Of a stretch of 64,000 bases of DNA, positions 6,853 through 14,774 are shown one piece after another. This DNA is from Nocardioides sp. LHD-245 (lineage in GTDB: Bacteria > Actinomycetota > Actinomycetes > Propionibacteriales > Nocardioidaceae). The stretch is taken from positions 186,001 through 250,000 of the forward strand of contig NZ_JAVFWN010000003.1 in assembly GCF_030929495.1 (NCBI RefSeq), given 5' to 3'. Under the pieces are notes generated by a model that saw only the letters and a list, made by a program, of their open reading frames with translations, was not told the origin of the DNA and did not search any database. The position numbers were made by a program, and so were the translations under genes. Every line of letters begins with the position of its first letter. Position 1 is the stretch's first letter.

Positions 6853-9149
6853 CGGAGACGGTCCGCGATCAGGTACGACGCCCGACCCGGGTGGTCAACA
6901 CGTCGGTCCTGCGCAACGACGCGCGGGAGAAGCTGCTCGGTCGCACCCGCTACGCCGGCGACTTCGACGTCGCCGGCCAGCTCCACGCCCGGCTGGTCCG
7001 CTCGCCCGTCCCGTCGGCCCGGATCGTCGCCAAGGACGCGAGTGCCGCCCTGGCGATCCCCGGCGTCGTCGCCGTCCTCTTCGGTGAGGACGTGCCGAAC
7101 AACGAGATCCCCACCAACACCGCCGGCATCAAGGGCCGCCCGCTGCCCCCGTCGTGGGTGCTGGCGACCGACCGGGTCCGCTACCACGGAGAGCCGGTCG
7201 CCCTCGTGGTCGCCGCGAACCCGCGTGCCCTGGCCGCCGGCGAGGCAGCCGTCGAGGTGGAGTACGACCTGCTGCCGGTGGTCTCCGATCCCGAGCGCGC
7301 GCTCGAGCCGGACGGACCGGAGGTGCACGAGGGCGGCAATCTGCTCAGCCAGTGGGAGATCGACCGAGGCGACGTCGACGCCGCCTTCGCCGACGCCGAT
7401 GTCGTGGTCGAAGGACGCTACGAGGCGCAGGTCGTCGACCACGCCTACCTCGAGCCCGAGACGGGTGTCGGCTGGCTCGACGACGAGGGGGTGATCAACA
7501 TCCGCGTCTCGACCCAGGAGATCGAGCACTACCGCCGGATCGCCCACGTGGTCGGGCTCTCCGACTCCAAGGTGAGGGTGCAGTCGCCGTACCTGGGCGG
7601 CGGCTTCGGCGGCAAGGAGGACATGACCGTCGAGCCGTACATCGCGCTCGCGGTCCAGCGCACGGGCCGGCCGGTCAAGATGACCTGGACGCGCCAGGAG
7701 TCGCTGACCGCGCGGGCCAAGCGACACCCGGTCCGGATGTCCTACCGCACCGCCGCGACGGCGGACGGACAGCTGCTGGCCCACGACATCGAGGTGGTCT
7801 CCGACGCGGGCGCCTACCCGTTGCTGAGCGGATTCGTGCTGCTCTACATCACGCTCAACGCGGCAGGTCCCTATCGGTGTGACAACGTCCGCGTCCGCTC
7901 CCGCGCGGCCTACACCAACAACACCCCCGGTTCGGCCTTCCGCGGCTTCGGCGGCATGCAGCCCGTGTTGGGCTACGAGGCCCAGATCGACAAGGTCGCC
8001 GACGCCACCGGCCAGGACCGGGTGGAGATCCGCAAACGGAACGCCTTCACCGCCGGCGACCGGATCCCGGCCGGCCAGCGGATTGAGACGGCGGTGTGGC
8101 TGCCGCAGTGCATCGACGCCGTGCTCGAGCGGATCGGCCCCCGTCCTGAGCCGTCGTCGCCCGACCACCGGGTGGGTCTCGGCCTGGCCTGCAACGTCCA
8201 GCCCTACGGCCGGGTGGCCTGGATGAACGACTCCGCCTCCGCCTGGGTCGGCTGCGAGCGCAACGGCGACGTGGTGGTGCGCTGCGGCGTCCCCGATGTC
8301 GGTGGCGGTCAGGTGTCATCGCTGGCGCAGATCGCGGCGGAGGTCCTCCACGTCCCGATGGAGAAGGTGACCGTCCACTTCGGCGACTCCGCCCGCACCC
8401 CGCTCGCCGGACGGACGACCGCCACCCGTCAGCTCTACATGTCCGGCAATGCCGTGCTCGCCGCCGCCCGGGCGCTGCGCGCCCAGCTGGTCGAGGGCGT
8501 GGGCCGGGGCTCGGGCCACGCGACCGCGGCGCTGACGCTGGCGGAGGGTGGCGTCATCACGCCCGACGGGGTGGTCCCCCTCGCCGAGGTCGTCATGATG
8601 TGCCTGGCCAACGGCGTCGCGATCAACGCGATGGAGACCTATTTCGCCCCGACGGCTCCGCCGGTCGCCCAGCGGGTCGACGCCGAGCGGATCGTCCCCG
8701 ACTTCACCTTCGGCGCGCATGCCGCCTACGTCGAGGTCGACACCCGCACCGGGGAGGTCCGCCCGCTGCGCTATGTCGCCGCCCACGACGTGGGCCGCGC
8801 CATCAACCCGGCCAGCGTGCGCGGCCAGATCGAGGGAGCGGTGGTCCAGGGGATCGGCTACGCGCTGTCCGAGCGCATCGTCTACGACGAGGGGGTCAAC
8901 CTGACCGGGGCGTTCTACCAGTACGCGATCCCGACCGCAGCCGACTGCCCGGAGATCGAGGCGGTCGTCCTGGAGTCCGGCGAGGGGGTCGGTCCGTTCA
9001 ACGCACGCGGCATCGGCGAGCCGCCGATCGGGCCCTGCGCGGCCACCCTCGCGAGTGCCGTCGAGGACGCCGTCGGGGCTCGGCCGACGACGCTGCCGAT
9101 GCTCGCCGAGCGGGTGCGGTCGTGCATCGACGAGGGGACGAGGTCGTGA
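6849..9149 (+). CDS. Molybdenum hydroxylase large catalytic subunit, xanthine dehydrogenase family
   Basis: This 766-residue subunit binds the molybdopterin cofactor and hydroxylates its substrate using water. It opens with LLGRTRYAGDFDVAGQLHARLVRS, the family N-terminus. It has the cofactor loop YLGGGFGGKEDM, an AFRGFGGMQP loop and the catalytic Glu724 in GIGEPPIG. True aerobic CO dehydrogenases carry a Cys-containing AYxCSFR loop; this protein lacks it, so despite CoxGMSL order it is probably not a CO oxidiser. The FRGFG loop is that of enzymes acting on purines, aldehydes or N-heterocycles. The actual substrate is unknown. Confidence 0.88.
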   Translation: MTETVRDQVRRPTRVVNTSVLRNDAREKLLGRTRYAGDFDVAGQLHARLVRSPVPSARIVAKDASAALAIPGVVAVLFGEDVPNNEIPTNTAGIKGRPLPPSWVLATDRVRYHGEPVALVVAANPRALAAGEAAVEVEYDLLPVVSDPERALEPDGPEVHEGGNLLSQWEIDRGDVDAAFADADVVVEGRYEAQVVDHAYLEPETGVGWLDDEGVINIRVSTQEIEHYRRIAHVVGLSDSKVRVQSPYLGGGFGGKEDMTVEPYIALAVQRTGRPVKMTWTRQESLTARAKRHPVRMSYRTAATADGQLLAHDIEVVSDAGAYPLLSGFVLLYITLNAAGPYRCDNVRVRSRAAYTNNTPGSAFRGFGGMQPVLGYEAQIDKVADATGQDRVEIRKRNAFTAGDRIPAGQRIETAVWLPQCIDAVLERIGPRPEPSSPDHRVGLGLACNVQPYGRVAWMNDSASAWVGCERNGDVVVRCGVPDVGGGQVSSLAQIAAEVLHVPMEKVTVHFGDSARTPLAGRTTATRQLYMSGNAVLAAARALRAQLVEGVGRGSGHATAALTLAEGGVITPDGVVPLAEVVMMCLANGVAINAMETYFAPTAPPVAQRVDAERIVPDFTFGAHAAYVEVDTRTGEVRPLRYVAAHDVGRAINPASVRGQIEGAVVQGIGYALSERIVYDEGVNLTGAFYQYAIPTAADCPEIEAVVLESGEGVGPFNARGIGEPPIGPCAATLASAVEDAVGARPTTLPMLAERVRSCIDEGTRS

Positions 9150-10531
9150 GCGACGTCGCGGAGGGCCTGCACGTCGTACCGCTCGACACCCCGAGCCTGG
9201 GCGATCGCAGCTACGTCGTCCACGACGGCTCCGCGGCCTTCGTGGTCGACCCGCAGCGGGACATCGACCGGGTCCTCGAGATGCTCGACCGCGAGCGCCT
9301 GACGCTGACCCACGTCCTGGAGACCCACGTCCACAACGACTACGTGACCGGCGGCCTGGCGCTGTCCCGGGCCACCGGAGCCGACTACGTCGTCAGCGCC
9401 CGGGACGAGGTGGCGTTCCGCCGGCATCCGGTCGAGGACGGGGAGGTGCTCGCCGTGGGCGACCGGATCCGCGTCGAGGCGGTGGCCACTCCCGGACACA
9501 CCTTCCACCACCTCTCCTACGTCCTGCGCGACGGTGACGGGGCGATGGGCATGGCCGTCTTCTCCGGCGGCTCCCTGCTCTACGGCTCGACCGGTCGCCC
9601 CGACCTCCTCGGCGCCGAGCACACCGATCGCCTCGCGCGCCTCCAGCACGCCTCGGCGCGGCGCCTCGGCGCCCTGCTCCCCGACGGTGCGGCGCTGTAT
9701 CCGACGCACGGGTTCGGGTCCTTCTGCGCGGCGTCGCAGTCGCGCGCCTCCCGGTCGACGATCGGCGAGGAGCGCGCGAGCAACGCCGTCCTCCTCCAGG
9801 ACGAGGTCGACTACGTCCGCGACCTGCTGGCAGGTCTGGGGCCGTGGCCCGACTACTACGCGCACATCGCGCCGCTCAACACCGCCGGTCCCGCGGCGGC
9901 GGACCTCAGCCCGCCGCGGGCGGTGGGCGCCGACGAGATCCGCCGCCGGATCGAGGCGGGGGAGTGGGTGGTCGACCTGAGGCATCGCTCGCAGTTCGCC
10001 GGAGGACACGTGCCGGGCAGCTACAACTTCGGCACCGACGGCGCGTTCGCGACCAACCTGGGCTGGCTCATCGACTGGAACACCCCGCTCACGCTGCTCG
10101 CGGCCACGCCCGACGACCTGGCGCACGCCCAGCGGGAGCTGGTCCGCATCGGCATCGACCGACCCTCGGGCGCTGCCACCGGCGAGCCACGGCAGTGGAG
10201 CGAGCATGAGCCGGCCCGCTTCGATCAGGCCGACTTCGCAGCGCTCGCCGCGGAGGCGGCGGTTCGCGACGTCCCCGTGCTCGACGTACGACGCGCCGAC
10301 GAGTTCGCGGCCGGGCACGTCGTCGGGGCGAGCAACATCCCGCTCCACGAGCTGAGGTCCCGGATCGGCGAGGTGCCGAACGACGAGGTCTGGGTCCACT
10401 GCCAGAGCGGCTACCGGGCGTCGATCGCCGCCTCCTTCCTGCTCACGGCCGGGCGCCGCGTCGTCGCGGTCGACGACCACTTCGCCGCGGCCGGCGCGGC
10501 CGGTCTTCCCGTCACGGTCGCGAGCGGGTGA
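9146..10531 (+). CDS. Persulfide dioxygenase-like metallo-beta-lactamase fold protein with C-terminal rhodanese domains
   Basis: This 461-residue fusion begins with an ETHE1-like metallo-beta-lactamase domain (residues 1-240). It has THVHNDYVTGG (His61, His63, Asp65), TPGHTFHHLSY and PTHGFGSFC. In this family the single iron oxidises glutathione or other low-molecular-weight persulfide to sulfite. A degenerate rhodanese domain follows (about 265-350, without an active Cys), then an active one ending in HCQSGYRAS with Cys419. Dioxygenase-rhodanese fusions couple persulfide oxidation to sulfur transfer. The GTG overlaps the hydroxylase stop, and the next gene is a TauE-type exporter that could remove the sulfite formed. 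Confidence 0.85.
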   Translation: MSDVAEGLHVVPLDTPSLGDRSYVVHDGSAAFVVDPQRDIDRVLEMLDRERLTLTHVLETHVHNDYVTGGLALSRATGADYVVSARDEVAFRRHPVEDGEVLAVGDRIRVEAVATPGHTFHHLSYVLRDGDGAMGMAVFSGGSLLYGSTGRPDLLGAEHTDRLARLQHASARRLGALLPDGAALYPTHGFGSFCAASQSRASRSTIGEERASNAVLLQDEVDYVRDLLAGLGPWPDYYAHIAPLNTAGPAAADLSPPRAVGADEIRRRIEAGEWVVDLRHRSQFAGGHVPGSYNFGTDGAFATNLGWLIDWNTPLTLLAATPDDLAHAQRELVRIGIDRPSGAATGEPRQWSEHEPARFDQADFAALAAEAAVRDVPVLDVRRADEFAAGHVVGASNIPLHELRSRIGEVPNDEVWVHCQSGYRASIAASFLLTAGRRVVAVDDHFAAAGAAGLPVTVASG

Positions 10532-11406
10532 CGCTCGCGGTCGTCCTCGCGCTGGCGCTCCTGGTGGGGGTGGCTCTCGGCGCCCTGGGCGGCGGCGGGT
10601 CGATCCTCACGGTCCCGTTGCTGGTCTACGTCGCCGGCCTCGAGCCGAAGCAGGCGATCGCCACCTCCCTGCTGGTCGTCGGGGTCACGTCGGCGGTCGG
10701 CGCGCTGTCCCACGCGCGGGCCCGGCGGATCCGCTGGCGCACCGGGCTGCTGTTCGGAGCGGGCGGGACCGTCGGTGCCCTCGGCGGGGGGATTCTCGGC
10801 GCGCGCGTGCCCGGTCACCTGCTGCTCGTCGGCTTCGCGCTGATGATGCTGGCCACCGCCCTGGCGATGCTGCGCGATGCCCGCGAGATCGAGGCGACCG
10901 AGGAACCCCAGGTGGTGGGAGCGCTCGTCGACGGCGTCGTGGTCGGGGCCGTCACGGGCCTGGTCGGTGCCGGGGGCGGCTTCCTCGTCGTGCCCGCCCT
11001 CGTCCTGCGCGGCGGCATCCCGATGTCGGCGGCAGTCGGCACGTCGCTGGTCGTGATCGTGATGAAGTCGAGCGCGGGATTCGCCGGCTACGTCACCCAG
11101 GTGTCCGTCCCGTGGGGCCTGGCGGCCGGAGTCACCGTCGCCGCCGTCGCGGGCAGCGTCGTCGGCAGCCGACTCGCCGGCCGCACGTCCGAGACCCGGC
11201 TGCGGCGCAGCTTCGGGTGGTTCGTGCTGGTCGTCGGCAGCTTCGTGCTTCTCCAGGAGGCCGCCCCGACGGCGTGGCTGGGGCCGGGGACCGTGGTGCT
11301 CGCGGTCGCCGGCTGCGCGGTCGCGTGCCGGCGGCGGTGGTGGCCCCGGTCCCGCTCGGCCTCCTCGGCGCGCTCGCCCCGGGCCGGGCGCCGTACGCCG
11401 GGCTGA
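10528..11406 (+). CDS. TauE/SafE family sulfite/anion exporter
   Basis: This 292-residue membrane protein has the two-repeat TauE/SafE architecture. The first repeat contains LGALGGGGSILTVPLLVYVAGLEPKQA and the second GLVGAGGGFLVVPALVLRGGI; each is followed by a TSLxVV motif. About eight hydrophobic helices are visible, with a basic C-terminal tail. Members export sulfite, sulfoacetate or related anions. It is translationally coupled (GTGA) to the persulfide dioxygenase gene, and this is the last gene before a 152-base gap with a promoter, so it probably ends the first transcription unit. Confidence 0.85.
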   Translation: MTLAVVLALALLVGVALGALGGGGSILTVPLLVYVAGLEPKQAIATSLLVVGVTSAVGALSHARARRIRWRTGLLFGAGGTVGALGGGILGARVPGHLLLVGFALMMLATALAMLRDAREIEATEEPQVVGALVDGVVVGAVTGLVGAGGGFLVVPALVLRGGIPMSAAVGTSLVVIVMKSSAGFAGYVTQVSVPWGLAAGVTVAAVAGSVVGSRLAGRTSETRLRRSFGWFVLVVGSFVLLQEAAPTAWLGPGTVVLAVAGCAVACRRRWWPRSRSASSARSPRAGRRTPG

Positions 11407-11497
11407 GCCGTCGTAGGGCGCCCGGCCCGCCGCTCTTCTCGTCCTCGTCCCGGCAGTTGCCCCCGGGGGCTGGCGCGCTGTCGCGGGTACCGCTACA

Positions 11498-11530
11498 TTG
11501 AATATCAGATCTCAAGCGCGAGATATGTGC
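11498..11530 (+). promoter_or_regulatory. Promoter region with GntR-type operator (site 1)
   Basis: A perfect inverted repeat ATCTC-N6-GAGAT spans 11509-11524, 35 bases before the M20 gene start. The same repeat with the same spacing occurs before the GntR regulator gene at 19075. TTGAAT at 11498 could serve as a -35 element, with a weak -10 (GATATG) about 18 bases on, so the palindrome would sit between the two and block polymerase. The surrounding stretch is locally AT-rich, unlike its neighbours. Assignment to the clustered GntR protein is inferred from the shared sequence. Confidence 0.65.
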
Positions 11531-11558
11531 ACCTCGCCCGGGTAGAAGGGACCCATCC

Positions 11559-12767
11559 ATGACCGACCTGATCGATGCCGCGGCCCAGAAGGCTGTCGAG
11601 GCGATCGACTACCACCGCCTGAACGAGCTCGTGCAGGAGGTGTGCCGGATCCCGAGCATCCTCGGCGACGAGGGTCCGCTGGCGAGCTTCCTCGCGGACT
11701 ACATGAAGAACTCCGGGTTCGAGGGCGTCGGCCTGCAGGACGTCGTCGGCGAGCGGCCGAACGCGGTCGGCGAGCTCGGCTTCGGCACGGGCAAGCGGAT
11801 CGTGTTCACCGGCCACATGGACACCAAGCCCGTGTCCATCGGATGGGAGAAGACCTCGCCGTTCTCCGGTGAGCTGATCGACGGAGCCATCTACGGGCAC
11901 GGGATCATGGACATGAAGGCAGCACTGGTGTGCCAGATCGTGGCCATGGAGGCGCTGCGTGACTCCGGCGTCGACCTGGCCGGCACGGTCGCCATGGCCG
12001 CGGTGTCCGACCACATGGGCGACCAGCTCGGCTCGATCCGCTACTTCGACGAGTACGCGGCGGACCTCGCCGTCCTCGGCGAGCTGTCGGGCAACGAGAT
12101 CTTCCTCGGTCACCGGGGCCGCTACTACTTCGACATCACGGTGCAGGGCCGCTCGGCGCACACCTGCCACAAGCCGCTCGCGGTCAACGCGAACCTGCTG
12201 GCCGCGCACGCGATCATCGAGCTCGACCAGTCGCGCCTGACGCCGGCACTCGAGGACTGGGTGGTCGACCTGTTCGGAGCCGAGACCTACATGGCTCCCG
12301 GACGCGTCTACGGCGGACTGCCGCCGGGCGGTCCGTCGATGATCCCCGACGAGTGCGTGATCCGGGTGGACTGCCGGCCGCAGCCGGGGGTGACGGTCGA
12401 GGAGGTCCGGGCCGAGATCGAGCACTGCCTGGCCGCCGCGCGCACGCGCGACAGTCGCTTCCGCGCCGAGGTCGAGCTCGTCGACGTCAAGAAGGGCTAT
12501 CTCGCCGAGCCGGGCGACGAGGTCGTCGAGCTGATGCGTGACTCGGTGCGCTCGGTGCGTGGGGGTGCCGAGCCCCCGCTGCAGGCGGCCGGGTGGCTGG
12601 GTGACACGGCGAGCTTCGGCGACAAGGTCCCGACCGTCATCTTCGGCCCCGGCGGGGAGCCGGTCTACTGCCCCGACGAGCACCTCTCCGTCGCCGACAT
12701 CGTGGAGGCCACCCGCGTCTACACCGAGTTCGCCGTCCGCGCGCTCACTCCCCGGGAATCGGCGTGA
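11559..12767 (+). CDS. M20 family metallo-amidohydrolase/peptidase (ArgE/DapE-like)
   Basis: This 402-residue enzyme has M20 features: VFTGHMDTKP (His86, Asp88), the YGHGIMDMKAALV metal loop, GELSGNE and a late FGPGGEPVYCPDEHLSV with the terminal metal His. It has a dimerisation (lid) domain around residues 180-310. M20 enzymes cleave amide bonds of N-acyl or N-carbamoyl amino acids, small peptides or related amides. The expected catalytic Glu-Glu pair after the metal Asp is replaced by AVLGELSGNE, so catalytic detail is uncertain. It is first in a unit with the split mutase and CoA-transferase, and a strong operator lies upstream. Confidence 0.8.
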   Translation: MTDLIDAAAQKAVEAIDYHRLNELVQEVCRIPSILGDEGPLASFLADYMKNSGFEGVGLQDVVGERPNAVGELGFGTGKRIVFTGHMDTKPVSIGWEKTSPFSGELIDGAIYGHGIMDMKAALVCQIVAMEALRDSGVDLAGTVAMAAVSDHMGDQLGSIRYFDEYAADLAVLGELSGNEIFLGHRGRYYFDITVQGRSAHTCHKPLAVNANLLAAHAIIELDQSRLTPALEDWVVDLFGAETYMAPGRVYGGLPPGGPSMIPDECVIRVDCRPQPGVTVEEVRAEIEHCLAAARTRDSRFRAEVELVDVKKGYLAEPGDEVVELMRDSVRSVRGGAEPPLQAAGWLGDTASFGDKVPTVIFGPGGEPVYCPDEHLSVADIVEATRVYTEFAVRALTPRESA

Positions 12768-13192
12768 GCACAGGGGTGCGCCCGCGCCCCCGCGTGGTGC
12801 TGGCCAAGCCGGGGCTCGACGGGCACGACCGGGGGGTCAAGGTGGTCGGCATGGCGCTGCGGGACGCCGGCGCCGAGGTCGTCTATCTCGGGCTCCAGCA
12901 GACGGCGGCCCAGATCGCCCGTGCGGCGGCCGCGGAGGACGCCGACGTGATCGGACTCTCCGTACTCTCCGGCGTCCATGTCGATGCGGCCCGCCAGGTC
13001 CTCGCCGCCTGTGCGGGCGAGGACCTCGGCGACGTACCGCTGGTGGTCGGCGGCACCATCCCGCCCGCCGACGTCACCCGCCTGCGGGACCTCGGTGTCC
13101 GCGACGTCTTCCCGGTCGGGACGCCGCTCGACGACCTGGTCGCGCGCATCTTCGCGATCGCCGCCGAGGAGGAGGTGTCCGATGAGCAGTGA
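12764..13192 (+). CDS. Cobalamin-binding small subunit of acyl-CoA mutase
   Basis: This 142-residue protein is the stand-alone B12-binding domain of a split mutase. It has the base-off motif DGHDRG, with His21 as lower axial cobalt ligand, then GLSVLSGVH and VVGGTIPPAD around the nucleotide tail. It begins with PRVVLAKPGLDGHDRG, as in methylmalonyl-CoA mutase C-terminal domains. A GTG overlaps the preceding stop by four bases, and its end overlaps the large-subunit start by 11 bases, so the two are made together. It forms a heteromer with the next protein. Confidence 0.9.
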   Translation: MSTGVRPRPRVVLAKPGLDGHDRGVKVVGMALRDAGAEVVYLGLQQTAAQIARAAAAEDADVIGLSVLSGVHVDAARQVLAACAGEDLGDVPLVVGGTIPPADVTRLRDLGVRDVFPVGTPLDDLVARIFAIAAEEEVSDEQ

Positions 13193-14774
13193 GCCCCGGG
13201 CCGTGGTGACCGACTCGGGCATCCCGCTCGACCCGGTCTACGACGCGGCCTCCGTCGCCGCGGACCTGGCGGGTCGCCTCGGCCGTCCGGGGGAGCCGCC
13301 GTTCACCCGCGGGCCCTACCGGACGATGTACCGCGAGCGGCTGTGGAGCATGCGCCAGTACGCCGGCTACGGCTCGGCGGACGACACCAACGCGCGCTTC
13401 CGCTACCTGCTCGACCAGGGGCAGACGGCGCTCTCGGTCGCGTTCGACCTGCCGACCCAGCTCGGCTACGACTCCGACGACGAACTGGTCCTCTCCGAGG
13501 TGGGTCGCGTCGGCGTGGCGATCGACTCGGTCGAGGACATGGAGGCCGTCTTCGCCGGCCTGCCGATCGACCAGCTGTCGGTGAACTTCACCATCAACGG
13601 GACCGCCCCGATCATCCTGGCGTTCTACCTGGTGGCCGCCGAGCGGCAGGGTGCCGACATGGCGCAGGTCGCCGGCACCCTCCAGAACGACATCCTCAAG
13701 GAGTTCCTGGCGCGCAAGACGTTCATCTTCCCGCCGGACCACTCCATCCGCCTGGTGGCGGACGTCGTGGAGTACTGCTCGGAGCACCTGCCGCGGTTCA
13801 ACGGCATCTCGATCACGGGCTACCACGCGCGTGAGGCGGGATGCGACGCGATCCAGGAGATCGGCCTCACGATGGCCTCGGCGATCGCCTACACGGAGGC
13901 GTTCCTCGCCCGCGGCCTGGAGTTCGACGCGTTCGCGCCACGGCTCTCGTTCCACTTCTCCAGTCAGCTCGACCTGTTCGAGGAGGCGTCGAAGGTCCGC
14001 GCGGCGCGCCGGATGTGGAGCAGCCTGGCCCTGGAGAGGTTCGGGGCGCAGAAGGAGACCTCCGCCCGGCTCCGCTTCTTCTCCGGCTGCTCGGGCGCGA
14101 CGCTGACGGCGCAGCAGCCCCTCAACAACGTCGTCCGCTCCACGCTGCAGTGCCTCGCCGCGGTGCTCGGCGGCGCGCAGTCCATCCACGTCATGGGCTA
14201 CGACGAGGCGCTGGAGATCCCCACCGAGGAGTCGGTGCGCCTGGCGCTGCGGACCCAGCAGATCATCGCCCACGAGTCCGGGGTGGCGAAGGTCATCGAT
14301 CCCCTCGCGGGCTCCTACTTCGTGGAGCACCTCACCGACGAGATCGAGGCGCGGGCCTGGGAGCTCGTCCGCCGGGTCGAGGAGGGCGGGGGCCTCGTCG
14401 AGCTGCTCGCCCAGGGGGTGCCCCAGCGGTGGGTGGCGGAGTCGGCGTACCGCTACGAGCAGGAGGTCCGCTCGGGCGAACGGGTCAAGGTCGGCGTCAA
14501 CAAGTACGTCGACGACGACGGCGTCGCGCCGCCGCTGTTCGAGGTCGACGCGGCGAGCGCCGCGCGCCAGCGGGAGCGACTCGCCGCTCGGCTCGCCGGC
14601 CGCGACGGAGCAGCGGTCGCCGCCGCGCTGGCGACCCTGCGAACGGCGCTGGTCGACGGGACCAACAGCATGCCCCACATCATGCAGGCCGGCCGGGTGG
14701 GCGCCACGCTCGGCGAGATCGCCGACACGATGCGCGAGGTCTTCGGCGTCTATCGGGAGCCACAGCCGTGGTGA
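13182..14774 (+). CDS. Acyl-CoA mutase large subunit, methylmalonyl-CoA mutase type
   Basis: This 530-residue TIM-barrel subunit belongs to an adenosylcobalamin-dependent carbon-skeleton mutase. Diagnostic residues align with Propionibacterium MutB: Tyr60 in RQYAGYGS (Tyr89), Gln168 in TLQND, Arg178 in KEFLARK (Arg207) and His215 in GYHAREAG (His244). Tyr plus Arg predict methylmalonyl-CoA-like carboxyl recognition. Isobutyryl-CoA mutase has Phe and Gln there, and hydroxyisobutyryl-CoA mutase has Ile. A departure is SVNFTING where methylmalonyl enzymes have SMTMNG or SMTIN. The ATG at 13182 follows a GGAGGAGG ribosome site. No MeaB chaperone gene is adjacent. Confidence 0.87.
   Translation: MSSEPRAVVTDSGIPLDPVYDAASVAADLAGRLGRPGEPPFTRGPYRTMYRERLWSMRQYAGYGSADDTNARFRYLLDQGQTALSVAFDLPTQLGYDSDDELVLSEVGRVGVAIDSVEDMEAVFAGLPIDQLSVNFTINGTAPIILAFYLVAAERQGADMAQVAGTLQNDILKEFLARKTFIFPPDHSIRLVADVVEYCSEHLPRFNGISITGYHAREAGCDAIQEIGLTMASAIAYTEAFLARGLEFDAFAPRLSFHFSSQLDLFEEASKVRAARRMWSSLALERFGAQKETSARLRFFSGCSGATLTAQQPLNNVVRSTLQCLAAVLGGAQSIHVMGYDEALEIPTEESVRLALRTQQIIAHESGVAKVIDPLAGSYFVEHLTDEIEARAWELVRRVEEGGGLVELLAQGVPQRWVAESAYRYEQEVRSGERVKVGVNKYVDDDGVAPPLFEVDAASAARQRERLAARLAGRDGAAVAAALATLRTALVDGTNSMPHIMQAGRVGATLGEIADTMREVFGVYREPQPW

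Noticed and set aside
5495-9149. Aerobic CO dehydrogenase (coxMSL) identity
   Set aside because: The Cys-containing CO dehydrogenase loop is absent from the large subunit; only the gene order matches.
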